A stretch of 64,000 bases of DNA from Micropterix aruncella. Taxonomy: Eukaryota; Arthropoda; Insecta; Lepidoptera; Micropterigidae. Below, piece by piece: positions 21,836-32,108 of the stretch. The stretch spans positions 33,951,134-34,015,133 of the forward strand of contig OX155961.1 in the NCBI GenBank assembly GCA_944548615.1, given 5' to 3'. The notes beneath the pieces were generated by a model, which had not been told where the DNA came from, ran no database searches, and saw only the letters and a program-made list of their open reading frames with translations. Position 1 is the stretch's first letter, and each line of letters starts with the position of its first letter. Both the position numbers and the translations under genes were made by a program.

Positions 21836-22384
21836 TTTGTAATTATAAATGAAAAATTTCCGACATTTATTTGACAGTTTACCTACGTAAATTAAATAAA
21901 TATACAGAATCTGAATACACGCAATACCTATGATAAGAATAAACCAATCCAATCAAATATTGTGCCAATTTTTTAAAAATATATTATGTTTTCATTTTAT
22001 TTGGCATAATCAAGAAAAAAATCTCTTCACAGGGGATCTATTATTTAATTGCCAATTAAGCACTTAAATTAGCACCTATTCCAATAATTAATTTCCAATA
22101 ATTAGGGGAAATTTAATTTTGATTTATATATCTAATCTGTACTTTCGCTAATGAGCCCTTTATAAATTTTCAGCGAAATGGAAATCTTTGTAGCTACTTA
22201 AAATTGTGTCCAGCACTCATATTATATATTTTCCGAGAGCTTCGGAAATAGGTCTGAAAAAGTAAATTTCTTATAATATTCCATGCTCATTTAGTATTAT
22301 CCGTTATAAAAGAAACCTTTAGAATAAAAAGAAAATACTTTATGTCTCTAAAATATTTATTCTCTAAACGTTCCCTATTACGGT
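21836..22384. other. AT-rich sequence without recognised features
   Basis: No coding frame or repeat recognised. Confidence 0.35.
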
Positions 22385-22500
22385 ACAGAGACACGCAGTG
22401 GGGCTTTGTCAACTACAGCGGGCGAACCCGTCGCCCCAGGCTGGTGTAAAGATATGTGGTCGTTCTTTCATCCGTGGGATAAGCGTAGAGACTTAGGCAT
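22385..22500 (-). repeat. dispersed repeat D, 3' fragment
   Basis: The reverse complement matches 28940-29035: GAAAGAACGACCACATAT, ACACCAGCCTGG, GGTTCGCCCGCTGTAG. Confidence 0.7.
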
Positions 22501-23176
22501 GTATTAGACTAAGCAGCCAGGCAGCGCAACTGGCTGCCCTACCGGTTACTTGCCCTGTATTAAACTAGGCCGCCAGGCTAGTCTAATACCAGTAGCGCCC
22601 ATTGGTGACTTAGTCGACGTGACGTGTAAAATGACTAGGAGTTTTTCTTCTGGTGTGATACACGTACTCATTTTCGTATATTTCCCGCTAATATCAACCT
22701 TTATTAACGACAATAATTCAAAGAAAGACAATTTAGACATTCTTAAATAATTAAAAAACGTGTTGCCGTCCGAACACAGTTAATCAAAAAGAGCATAGTA
22801 CAACCTTTAGATTCCATTAACGATAGCTTATGGTGTAGGGTAGATCGCTCTTGTATAGAGAAAAAAAAGTTATTTATCTAAACCTCGGGATATGCGAATA
22901 AGATGGTCTATGGTATGAAGATTATGAGAAAAATAATTAAAACAAACAATTTAAAAATATAATACTGACACAAGTGGGTAGAATATTTGGAAAAAATGAA
23001 GAAGTCTTAATTTTAGTTACATGATTTTAGACCCTTTTGAATTTATAAATATTAATAAATGACCAAAATCATGACTACTGAATAATGAGCAGCGAATAAT
23101 ACAACGTGCGTATATTGCAGCTCCCCCTCCCCGCCCTGTCGAATCAGTCTGATAAACCTATAGAGAAGTAATACTA
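22501..23176. other. unassigned; small repeat cluster at 22500-22620
   Basis: The words TATTAGACTAAGCAGCCAGG and TATTAAACTAGGCCGCCAGG recur in direct order, and AGTCTAATAC is inverted nearby. This may be a small inverted-repeat element, but the boundaries are unclear. The rest is AT-rich. Confidence 0.35.
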
Positions 23177-23301
23177 GGGGAGACCGGGGTCGAAAGTAAC
23201 ATGGGTCAAAAGTAACAGCGACTATAAACTCCCAGGTCTACGTGCTTTCGAGAATTCAAATACATGGCCATGACCCTGCCACGCGGTCCCCCCTCCCGCT
23301 A

Positions 23302-23811
23302 TAGTAGGGCCAAATTCAACGTGCACCTGGAGTCATAAATCATTAGGCCGGACCTCTCGCTCACACTCGCTGTCTTTCGCTCGCACTATGGGGATGCGTG
23401 TTTTAAAAATAATAATAGGAGTATCGATGGATTATCGATGTATCGATGGAATATCGATGGACTATGATGGATCGATGGTTGGATCGATATAGATGCCAAG
23501 AGATATCGATGGATATTATAGATTATGATGAAAATTTTCGTAATAATTTGTAATAATTGTTTAAGTTAGTTTTAAACTCATTTATTAGGAAAAAATTTCG
23601 TAAATACAAACTAACGTATACATGCAACAATAAAGTAAAATAAAAGTTTAAAGAATATTAAAAATATATTTTAAGTTTTTAAGAGAATAAATTATTTGAT
23701 TTGATTTGAGTAAATTATCGATAAGCAACGTCGACTTGTTGGACATCCTTACGCGCGTCGTCCGGCCTAATGATTTATGACTCCAGGTGCACGTTGATTT
23801 TGGCCCTACTA
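23302..23811. mobile_element. MITE with about 55-bp inverted termini nested in pogo
   Basis: TAGTAGGGCCAAATTCAACG at the left and its inverted counterpart ending CAACGTGCACCTGGAG-type sequence at the right extend over about 55 bp through TCATAAATCATTAGGCCGGA. The flanks are TA on both sides (23300-23301, 23812-23813). TA duplication and length of about 510 bp fit a Tc1/mariner-type MITE. The interior holds a degenerate ATCGATGG array. Confidence 0.82.
23419..23525. repeat. degenerate ATCGATGG tandem array
   Basis: About nine imperfect units built on ATCGATGG or ATCGATGGA within roughly 100 bases, inside the nested MITE. Confidence 0.75.
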
Positions 23812-24184
23812 TAGTAGCTCGCCACCGCCGGCGCAAAGCAGACGTTTGGGGAGCGGCGTTTGCGTTTTCGATAGAGTCGCGAAAGTTTTTCGATTTTTAA
23901 ATTTTTTGAGATAGTATCGACGATATTACAGTCTCAGTGAATATTTATATGGCAACAGGTATGTACATTTTCTCATTATCTATTGTAACAATAGAACTAA
24001 GCGTGATATTCTTTCAATTTGGTGCAGATTACACCAAAGACGGGTTGTCGGTTCGGGGTCAAAAGTAACAATTCGCTCGGGGTCAGATGTAACTGTTACT
24101 TTTGACCCTGCGGTGATCATCTCCACTTTAATTTTTTTTACAGTCTTGCCAGATTATAATTCCTTGTTTTTTATTAATTTCAGG

Positions 24185-26048
24185 ATGCCACGTAACAGGA
24201 CAAGAACTACAACCAGAGGTCTGGCAGAACAGTCGTCTTATGAAGCGGCTTTTCAAGACCACTTGCAGCTTAACCTGAGCATTAGAGCTGCATCGAAGAA
24301 ACATAACTTGTGTCATGTAACGCTATACTGGTACGTAAAGAAACGCAAGAATCAGCCAGGTGAAATTCTTCCTCCAGTGGGCTACCGCAGTGCTACTCAG
24401 GTATTTACTGATGAGGAAGAAAATACACTCATGGGCTTCCTGCTCAAATCTGCAGAGTTATATTATGGTTTAACGCCTAAGGATGTACGAAAGCTAGCTT
24501 ATGATCTGGCTCTCAAACACCATAAGAAAATCCCCCCCTCGTGGGTTGAGAAAGAGGTAGCAGGAGTAGACTGGTTGACTGGATTTTTAAAGAGATTTCC
24601 GCAATTATCGATTCGGTCACCCCAAGCTACTAGTCTCGCTAGAGCAACTAGTTTTAACGAGACCAACATAAACGCCTTTTTCGATAACTTGGCAAACGTC
24701 ATGGACAGATATAAATTCGAGCCAAAAGACATATTTTATATGGAACATGGACGAAACCGGCATAACAACGGTGCAAGCTCCGTCTAAAATCGTGGCTCGA
24801 AAAGGTATCAAGCAAGTTGGAGCCATTACATCTGCCGAAAGAGGAACACTTGTCACTGTGGCTATTGCCATTAACGCACAAGGAGGCAGCACGCCTCCAT
24901 TCTTCGTCTTTCCCCGAATAAGATATAACGACCACTTCATACGGGATGGTCCCATTGGTTGTGCTGGTGCTGGTAATGCCAGTGGGTGGATGCAAGAAAA
25001 AGAATTCGTGAAATTTTTAGAACACTTCAAGAACCAAGCCAGACCCAGTCAAGAACATAAATGTTTATTGCTCTTAGACAATCACGAGTCTCACATCTCC
25101 GTAAGTTGTCTTGACTTTTGTAAGTCAAACGGCATCGTGCTCTTGTCATTTCCCCCTCACTGTACACATAAGTTACAGCCTTTAGACCGAGCAGTGTACG
25201 GTCAATTCAAAAAAATGGTGAATGCAGCATCCGATAGTTGGATTCGAAACCATCCAGGGAAAACTATGCAAATATACAATATTCCGAGCATCGTAAAAGA
25301 AGCATGCCCTCTCTCGGTATCAACAGCTAATGCAATCGCTGGGTTTAAATGCACTGGGATATGCCCATACAATAGAAACATTTTCACAGCTGTGGACTTC
25401 GCTCCATCTGTGGTCACGGATCGACCGTCCCCTGTTTCTGAAAGGTATCAAGAAAGTAGCAACAGCCACGTCGTCACTTCGGCATCCCCAGACACTGTTA
25501 ACTTGAACTTAAGTCCCGAAGCTGACGGACCAGCCTTGGATACACACCCACCTACATCGACTCAAGGAAACAATTCGGACAACGCTACCATGATTGCTAC
25601 CGCTCCTATTGAACCTGTGCCAGGCCCTAGTGGACTACAAGCTTCTTTTTCACCAGAATCAATTAGGCCCTACCCAAAAGCAGGCCCTAGACTGCAATCC
25701 AACAGAGGCAGAAAGAAGAGAAAGACGGCGATATCGACAGATACCCCAGAAAAACAAGCAATCTAGGAAGAGCATGAACGGAAAATGAACCAGGCGAAAA
25801 AAAAACTATTGACTAAAAATGCTAAAGGAAAGAAAGGAACAATAAAAAAAAAAAAAAAGCCAACAATTGATATCGAAAGTGACTCATCATCTGAAGAAGA
25901 TGTGTTCTGCTTAGTTTGTGTGGAGGCTTACAGTAAAAGCAGGTGCCGAGAAAAATGGATACAGTGTATGGACTGTAAGGGCTGGGCTCATGAGGAGTGC
26001 ACTGATGGAAACAAGCTGTATATATGTCATAACTGTATGTCTGATTAG
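24185..26048 (+). pseudogene. pogo/Jerky-like transposase with C-terminal PHD-like finger
   Basis: The ATG at 24185 follows a possible acceptor (TTAATTTCAG). Order: a psq-type helix-turn-helix (about residues 15-60: YEAAFQDHLQLNLSIRAASK), a CENP-B-type HTH (GLTPKDVRKLAYDLALKH, WVEKEVAGVDWLTGFLKRFP), then a DDE_1 catalytic domain (WNMDETG, LLLLDNHESHIS, HCTHKLQPLDRAVYGQFKK). A Ser/Pro/Lys-rich linker leads to a Cys/His finger (CLVCVEAYSKSRCREKWIQC, CKGWAHEEC, CHNC). A one-base insertion near 24740 separates HTH and DDE parts. A TAG at 25764-25766 interrupts the linker, but the finger continues in the same frame to 26046. All three catalytic acids are present. Confidence 0.88.
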
Positions 26049-26279
26049 TGTTTATGTAATTAGGAACGTATCTTTAAATGTTTATGGTTACTTTTAATGT
26101 GTATGTCTAATAAACATATTTTATATCTTTTACTTGGTTCTTTTCATTCAACTTCCACGACGCTTTTAAATGTTACTTTCTACCCCGTTAAGTGTTACAT
26201 TTGACCCAGGTCCTGGGGTTAATTGTAACAACCGAAATGTTCAGAAAAACATGTCATAAAGCTCGACTCTTCTGTTTAA

Positions 26280-27324
26280 CCCTTCCAATCGCGAAGAAAA
26301 AATCAGCTGTCACTTACGCCCGCGACGTAAATTCGGGGCAAGTAAATGAACTTGAGTAAAACGACTATAACTTGTAAACCACTAGACGGATCATAAAAAG
26401 AATAACTGTAAAATGATCGCATTGAAATTTGAAATATAAAACATTGTAAGATTATCTCGTAAAACAATTAAGATAATAATGAATAAATATTACAATATTC
26501 ACGAACTGAAAAAAAGTCGCCTATTCAAATAATTTCGATGTTTTTATCACAAAATACGTAAAATATGCCAAAACTGTAAATACAGTTATGTTCTTTATTA
26601 AATACTTTACCAAAACTTATATTTTGTTTTACTTATTTGCATACAAAAACATTTAGTTACTCAGCCAAGAAAAAATCGATGTATTCTCCGAATTTCCGAT
26701 GTCTGATGTCAAATCAGAAATCAAGTTGAATTGAGCAAAATGTAGCCAATTTTGTGATTATATACGATGTAAATCAAATAATAGTTGTTTCATAAGCGAA
26801 TTAAACGAATATTACGTCATAATTCGCGATTTTTCGTTATAATTCGGGACGAGAAACGAACATTCTTTGCAACGCTAACGTCAGACTATTTTACGCGATA
26901 AAACGTGAAAAAAAGCAGATTTTCTGTCCCAAATTAGAAATTCTCTTTCGCAAATCTTCAATAGAATGCAAATCACTTACGGTTTTGAAGGAAATAGCAC
27001 AATAATAACACGAAAATCACAAAATCACAGACACTTTCGGCGTTGGCGGCTCGGCGACTCAACCAGACCGCGGGTCGCGAGTGCCGTGGTCGGCCGACGG
27101 CGCGGAACTGATTATTAAAAATAATTTATTGCCTAACTGTCGTCGATTAGAGTTCGTCCGTTCGACTTTTACGATATCTGTTACTTTAAATATGCGGAAA
27201 GGATCGCAATTCGAGTAATAAATCGCATTTTACGCAGCGCGGAGCGCCCTAACCAAAATTGATTAGCTCAAATCTTAGCGTTTGTAAGCGTCTAACCAAA
27301 AATGGTTACCTCACATCGGAAGGG
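26280..27324. mobile_element. TTAA-flanked piggyBac-type non-autonomous element
   Basis: TTAA at 26276-26279 and 27325-27328 flank termini CCCTTCCAATCGCG and (inverted) CCCTTCCGATGTG. TTAA duplication and a CCCTT start are hallmarks of piggyBac-family elements. It has no transposase. The interior shares about 250 bases (ATGATCGCATTGAAATTTGA, CTCGTAAAACAATTAAGATA) with the element at 32109-33558. It inserted in the 3' part of the pogo element. Confidence 0.82.
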
Positions 27325-27464
27325 TTAATAGTGATTAATATCGCTTGTATTATGAGAAGAAGGGTCACTTTATTAGCACTGATAACTAACTATAACCTAA
27401 AGGTATTACTTCTCTTGTAACATGCTCCAATATCAAAATTGTTACTTTTGGCCCCGGTCTCCCT

Positions 27465-28328
27465 TACTACAGGCAGATATAGAGGCAATTCCAGTTATTC
27501 CGTGTCCTGTTTTATCACCCCTTCAAAAGGCGGAAACGGTACTTCTGAAGTCTTCCCCCGCCTGATACGACCCGACAACGGGGGAAAACCCGATCACCCG
27601 ACGGCAATATCGCCTACTATTAGAGGGTTTTCTTGCCACACTAAACTACGGAACGAATGCTTAAAATAGTCAGAAAAACATCTACTGGTGACCGCGGACC
27701 ATAGGGAGATAGGTTTATGAGAAATCACCTGGAATTACGAAACCTCATTCCATTTTCGATCACCAAACGTGATTACCGGCAACTGTAATTTCGACGGTGT
27801 TTTAGGTTTTCCTTTTTTTTTTTTTTTATCTGTTAAATGTGTTTTAAGGTTTTTGTGTAACCACATGGTTACAAGTATGTGTCCTCTCATATAAACATTA
27901 TAAAGTACTAAATGCCTGTTTCCCTGCAAAACAAATCACTTCGACTTTTTACCATTAAATGGCTCGAACACTATTCATCCCCCTTGTGGCAGGACATTTT
28001 TTTTCCTTGATCTATATACAATAAAACATCTTTTCCGTAAAGGGAGGTTTTGAAATTCTGAAGAAAAAATATCGATCCACCCAGTGTGCATGGATCTTTC
28101 TCTCCCTTCGTCTTCTCCTTTTCATTAAAAATACAAGGAAGAGCATATCTGTATACTTTTCGTTCGTCATGTTCTCTCACCACTAGTGCACAGTAGACTG
28201 GCACGCGGTGGCCAAACCTAGCGGTGGCGGGACTGACTGCGCCACCAGGCTGCTCAGTATAATATAGGCTCGGTATGATACAATATCCCGCCACTACTCT
28301 CCACCGCCAGTGGCTGCCGAGCTGGTCG
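27465..28328. other. no gene recognised
   Basis: A (T)n run at 27812-27827 and a GC-richer patch at 28200-28328. The latter continues after the repeat at 29050, so it is the interrupted original target. No coding signal I trust. Confidence 0.4.
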
Positions 28329-29034
28329 GGTAGCAATTGGTTTCGTGCAGCTTGGGCCACAAGATCCATTTTGTTCTCGGATCGGCTCAACTCACGATTC
28401 AGCTCCTATTCACAAGCCTTCTCCTATTCAGAAGGCTACCCCGGGTAAGACTCTCGCGTCTCAGGCCTCAAAGCTGGTGGACCGGTTCTTCTTGGCCGGA
28501 TTGGATCCCGGCGCTACTGGACAGTTTGCGCACCGTTCGGCGACGCCAATCGGTTGTGCACTCTGATTATTTGCTGAAGGAGTCTGGAGACTATGGTAAT
28601 ATACTGTCTCCTAAGCAACGGGGGTGGATGTTGACCTGTTGTCGTGCTACTCTTGAAATGATATTAGGCCACTACGGGCAAAGAACGTACAGGTTCGCGA
28701 TAAATTCAAATTGAATTACCGCTGTAATACAATAGGTAGAGGCCGCGTAAGCAACTTCGGACCCGTAACCAGTCGGGAGGATGGAGGTATCCTGAAAGTT
28801 AACTCCAGATGGAGATATTCTACTAAAACTGGTAGTTAGGGGGCGAGGCTGCCGCCTGGTTATCTTTCCCGGTGCCTCGCCGTAAGGCGTTGGTCTCTAA
28901 CTGGCTGTCGAACTAGACAGTAGATTGTCTTGTCACTAAGTCTTCTACGCTCATCCTACGGCTGAAAGAACGATCACATATCGTTATACCAGCCTGGGTT
29001 GACTGGTTCGCCTGCTGTAGTCGACACCGCCCTA
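28329..29034 (+). mobile_element. dispersed repeat D, full copy with 15-bp target duplication
   Basis: The 15-bp word CTGCCGAGCTGGTCG occurs at 28314-28328 and again at 29035-29049, exactly bracketing a 706-bp insert. The insert contains the parts shared with the other repeat D copies. A long direct duplication without terminal inverted repeats indicates target-primed retroposition. There is no poly-A or simple tail and no coding frame. It may be a joined 5'/3' UTR derivative of a LINE, or an independent short retroposon. Confidence 0.75.
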
Positions 29035-29364
29035 CTGCCGAGCTGGTCGCAAGGCACGGCAGCCAGCCGTCAGCCAGTTTGTGGCTGCGCCCCTGGATGC
29101 CCTACTCTCTTTATTTCTTTATTTCTTAAGTAAACATACAGCGTTGCTAAAGCCCTGTATTTATGGTAAACTTTTGTTGAGCAATAGTTGATCAACATTG
29201 TTGATAAAGGCAAAGTTGCTGGAAACAATGTTTATATTAATATGTTCTGTCCACACGCCAGTCTGCGTCAAAATATTGCCGGAGGAATTAGTGATGTTGT
29301 TTTCTCTGTATATAACGTATATATATATATATACTTTTTATTAAAAAAGGAGAAAAAGGTGATG

Positions 29365-29600
29365 GGTACGAAATTATTTGTTGCAAAGAGAAAATTTGAT
29401 AAGTGATCTTCGTACGACAGTTGGGTCATTTAGTAACTTTACAAGAATGTCGAAAAATGATTTCGAATAAATTCTAGAAATTATTGGTCCGTCAATAGCC
29501 AAAAGCGAAACAAATATTCGTCAGCCAGTTTCACCTCAAACTCCTCGTTACGGTATCTGGAAACTGGAGATTTGAGTATGACAGGAACTAATAAATCATT
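29365..29600 (+). pseudogene. Harbinger transposase N-terminal fragment
   Basis: The plus strand reads RNYLLQRENLISDLRTTVGS, FSNFTRMSKNDFE and, after a TAA, ILEIIGPSIAKSETNIRQPV. With a frameshift near 29545 it continues as SLRYLETGDL. This is the region preceding the DDE domain of HARBI1-like nucleases (FxNFxRMSxxDFExLLxxIGPxI, RLxxTLRFLATGD). The catalytic part is not visible downstream. Confidence 0.62.
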
Positions 29601-29959
29601 ATCAGACTATGTCAAAGTAAGTTGTAACCTATATTTTTCCTTGCCTATATATATTCTTGGAAAATATTCGAAATCTATAGGGTTACAGGTTTTTGTGTTA
29701 CTAAAAGAGTGAAAGAGATATAATTATTCATTTACCAACAAGGGCCTTTATTATTCAGATATTAATATTATTGTTATTGGTTTATTGCTTAAAGTTATAA
29801 ATTATTAAATCAACAATATTCAAAAATACAAAATTACGTAGAATAAAAAAATTATATAATCAATTAATCAAAAGTGTGGGAACATTATCCAATAGTCAGA
29901 ATTTTGTTATTATACAAATAGCCATGCAGACTTTATCTCAGGGTCGGCTCCTAGCTTGA

Positions 29960-30790
29960 ATTATAATACTATATATTGAGTCCCGCCGATATTCGCGGTC
30001 GGCTTGGTACGGTTGGTATCACTCAGGATCTGGTAAGGGTGGACAGCCTGGATCTCCGCGAATGGCTTCGGGATCTCTCGTTCGTCTTCGGCGGATGGCT
30101 GGTCGCGGCGGCGAGCCGGTGTCGAGCAGGTAGGCTGGTGGTACGATGCGCCGGCTATCGTACGGTAGTATCGTCGGCCGCGCGATCGTACAATTCTCCC
30201 CGAGGACTGCCGTGAGCTACTGCTGCGGCTGATGTGGAGTCGGGGCCGAAGGATTACCCGAGTGTCGTTCTTGCTTGAGGGCGGTTCGCCGGAGAATATG
30301 GGCGGCGCTTCAGGCTTCACCGAAAATAGGGCGACTGATAATCGCCCCTGCAAAAGTCCCTGCCGGAAGAAGGTATCCGTCAGTATGCGGGATCCAGGCA
30401 GTGGAAGGCTTCACGGAAGGGAGACGGCACTCCACATTCCGGACAAGCCGCCCAAAGGGCCGGAAACTCCCGTCGAGCTATGCCCGCCCCAGGGAATCTA
30501 GTTCTTACAATATCAATTATCAAACGAACACTTACCGGAGAAAATATTGTGTCCTATCTATGCGTTCTGGACTTCTCCGGGACTTTGTCTGGCTCGCACG
30601 ATTTCTCGAATTCGAATGGAAGGAGTTCTAGCGAAGGGCGGTCGATTTCGAGATTATTCTGCCTAGATGAGGGTTTGCTTATCGGATTTTCCCGCGTACA
30701 TCTCAACGCTAATTTCCGGAATTATTAATAGCGCTTAATATTGCGTGTATGTATTTTATTAAAATAAAGGAATTTTACCACTACTGAAAA
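29960..30790 (+). other. GC-rich island with downstream AATAAA
   Basis: About 600 bases (29980-30640) are markedly GC-rich in an otherwise AT-rich neighbourhood, with many CG dinucleotides. An AATAAA lies at about 30764. Short frames exist on both strands but none resembles a known domain to me. It could be a solo LTR, a processed piece of host DNA, or a LINE remnant. I cannot choose among these. Confidence 0.35.
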
Positions 30791-31147
30791 CATATCTTAT
30801 TTATCCCGGTTGTTCCCTGAATTCATTAATATTTGATAACCAACGTTAGAAGGCAGCGGCTCCCTCATGTATCATGCTGAAATTGAGTGTATAAAGGCAC
30901 CAATTAAATTCCTCGGCGACTACTCAAATAATTATGATTTATTTACTCATCTTCAATCTCTAATTATGACTTTTTCATTTTCATGATTTTGATACGCAAT
31001 CGTATCCAATAGTCGTACTGGCAACGCGATGTCTTTATTTACGTCACTCGCCGCAATGTTGCTCGCTTCTGAACCCGGACGCATCAGCTGTCAAAACTAG
31101 GCCGGCCTCGATACGAATGTGAGAAAATATGTGAAAATGGTGAAAAC
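30791..31147. other. no feature recognised inside the Harbinger remnant
   Basis: Mixed composition with no coding or repeat signal. The right terminal part of the remnant follows. Confidence 0.3.
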
Positions 31148-31659
31148 TTGCAGGAAAACACGGAGCTCGTGTTACAAAGTATAAAAACAATATGTATGCA
31201 CTTAATCCAACTATTTTATACCATAATTTGGTTTTTGATTGAAATAGTTCGATTAAATGCTTCTATTTTGACATTGCCCCACACTAACTTGTTGCAAACG
31301 CGTCCACAAACAGCAACATTTGTTGCTAAACTAATGTTTTCGCTCGAAGAGCGGCAACTTTCAACACGCAGTGGTAAACTCCGCAACATGCAATGTTGCG
31401 AAAAACATGTTTCAGCAACTCAGCAACATGTTGATTCAACTTTGTTGATAAACAAAAAAACCGTGAATACGGGCTCACGTTAATTAGACGTAATTGATTG
31501 ATGAATGACGTTACTTCCTGGTATAAAACTACAAAATCAGGCATAATTGGTAAATATTTTAAAAAATATTTGCATATTTCCTGCGGTTTACGATCCTCTC
31601 CTAGTCCGCGACGCGATGCTTGACAAGCATGCTTGATCGTCTAGAGAGCCCCTAATGAA

Positions 31660-32085
31660 GGCCTTAGCTACATAAACAATCTACTAACTAGCTCCGCCAG
31701 CAAGCCCGTCAGAGTCCAACGCCTTACGTGAGACACTGAGAAGCAACCAGCGGCCCGCCTCGCCCCTGACTACCAGTTACGGCCGGATTTCTCCGGCCTC
31801 CCGACCGATTACGGTTTCGAGGTCGCTTGCGCGGTTCTCTCTCTAATGTAAGTGGCGATTCGTTCGAGCCATTGCGGACCAAGGCGTCCTTTGCCCGTCG
31901 TATATCACACCGGATTGGTTGTCTAATTGGTCGTTTCGAGAGCGGCTGTCATTAGGTAACCAGCCACCACCGCTCTATAGGAAACAAAGTCGTTTCCAGA
32001 TTCCCCCGGTCATCTGTCGGAATGCACAGTCGATTGGCTGACGCCACACGGTGCGCAAACTGACCAGGAGCGCCCGAAGAAGAAG
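31660..32085 (-). repeat. dispersed repeat D, reverse copy
   Basis: The reverse complement matches 28500-28960: GTTTGCGCACCG, CGCGCAAGCGACCTCG, GGTCGGGAGGCCGGAG, AACTGGTAGTCAGGGG, GTAAGGCGTTGGACTCT. It lies directly left of the TTAA element. Confidence 0.72.
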
Positions 32086-32108
32086 ATAAATTAAAATGGA
32101 CACTTTAA

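Larger units (their letters stand above)
23177..27464 (+). mobile_element. pogo-family DNA transposon with TA target duplication
   Basis: Left end GGGGAGACCGGGGTCGAAAG and right end (reverse complement) AGGGAGACCGGGGCCAAAAG form terminal inverted repeats, each flanked by TA (23175-23176 and 27465-27466). Inside is a pogo-type transposase. Nine copies of a GGGTCAAAAGTAAC-like motif are spread over both ends and just 5' of the gene. Two younger elements are nested within it (23302-23811 and 26280-27324). The transposase carries a frameshift and a stop, so the copy is probably non-autonomous. Confidence 0.88.
29148..31478 (+). mobile_element. decayed PIF/Harbinger element
   Basis: The left end AGCCCTGTATTTATGG and the reverse complement of the right end AGCCCGTATTCACGG are similar, and both lead into TTGTTGA/ATCAACA-rich subterminal sequence. 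A Harbinger transposase N-terminal fragment lies near the left end. The ends are diverged and no clean TWA duplication remains (TAA precedes the left end only). A GC-rich segment is embedded in the middle. Confidence 0.6.

Noticed and set aside
29961..30501. Several frames of 80-130 codons in the GC-rich island
   Set aside because: GC-rich DNA yields long frames on both strands by chance. None shows a coherent domain and they overlap each other.
29148..31478. A precise TWA duplication for the long Harbinger remnant
   Set aside because: TAA is next to the left end but the right end is followed by CAC. The termini are too diverged to fix the boundaries.
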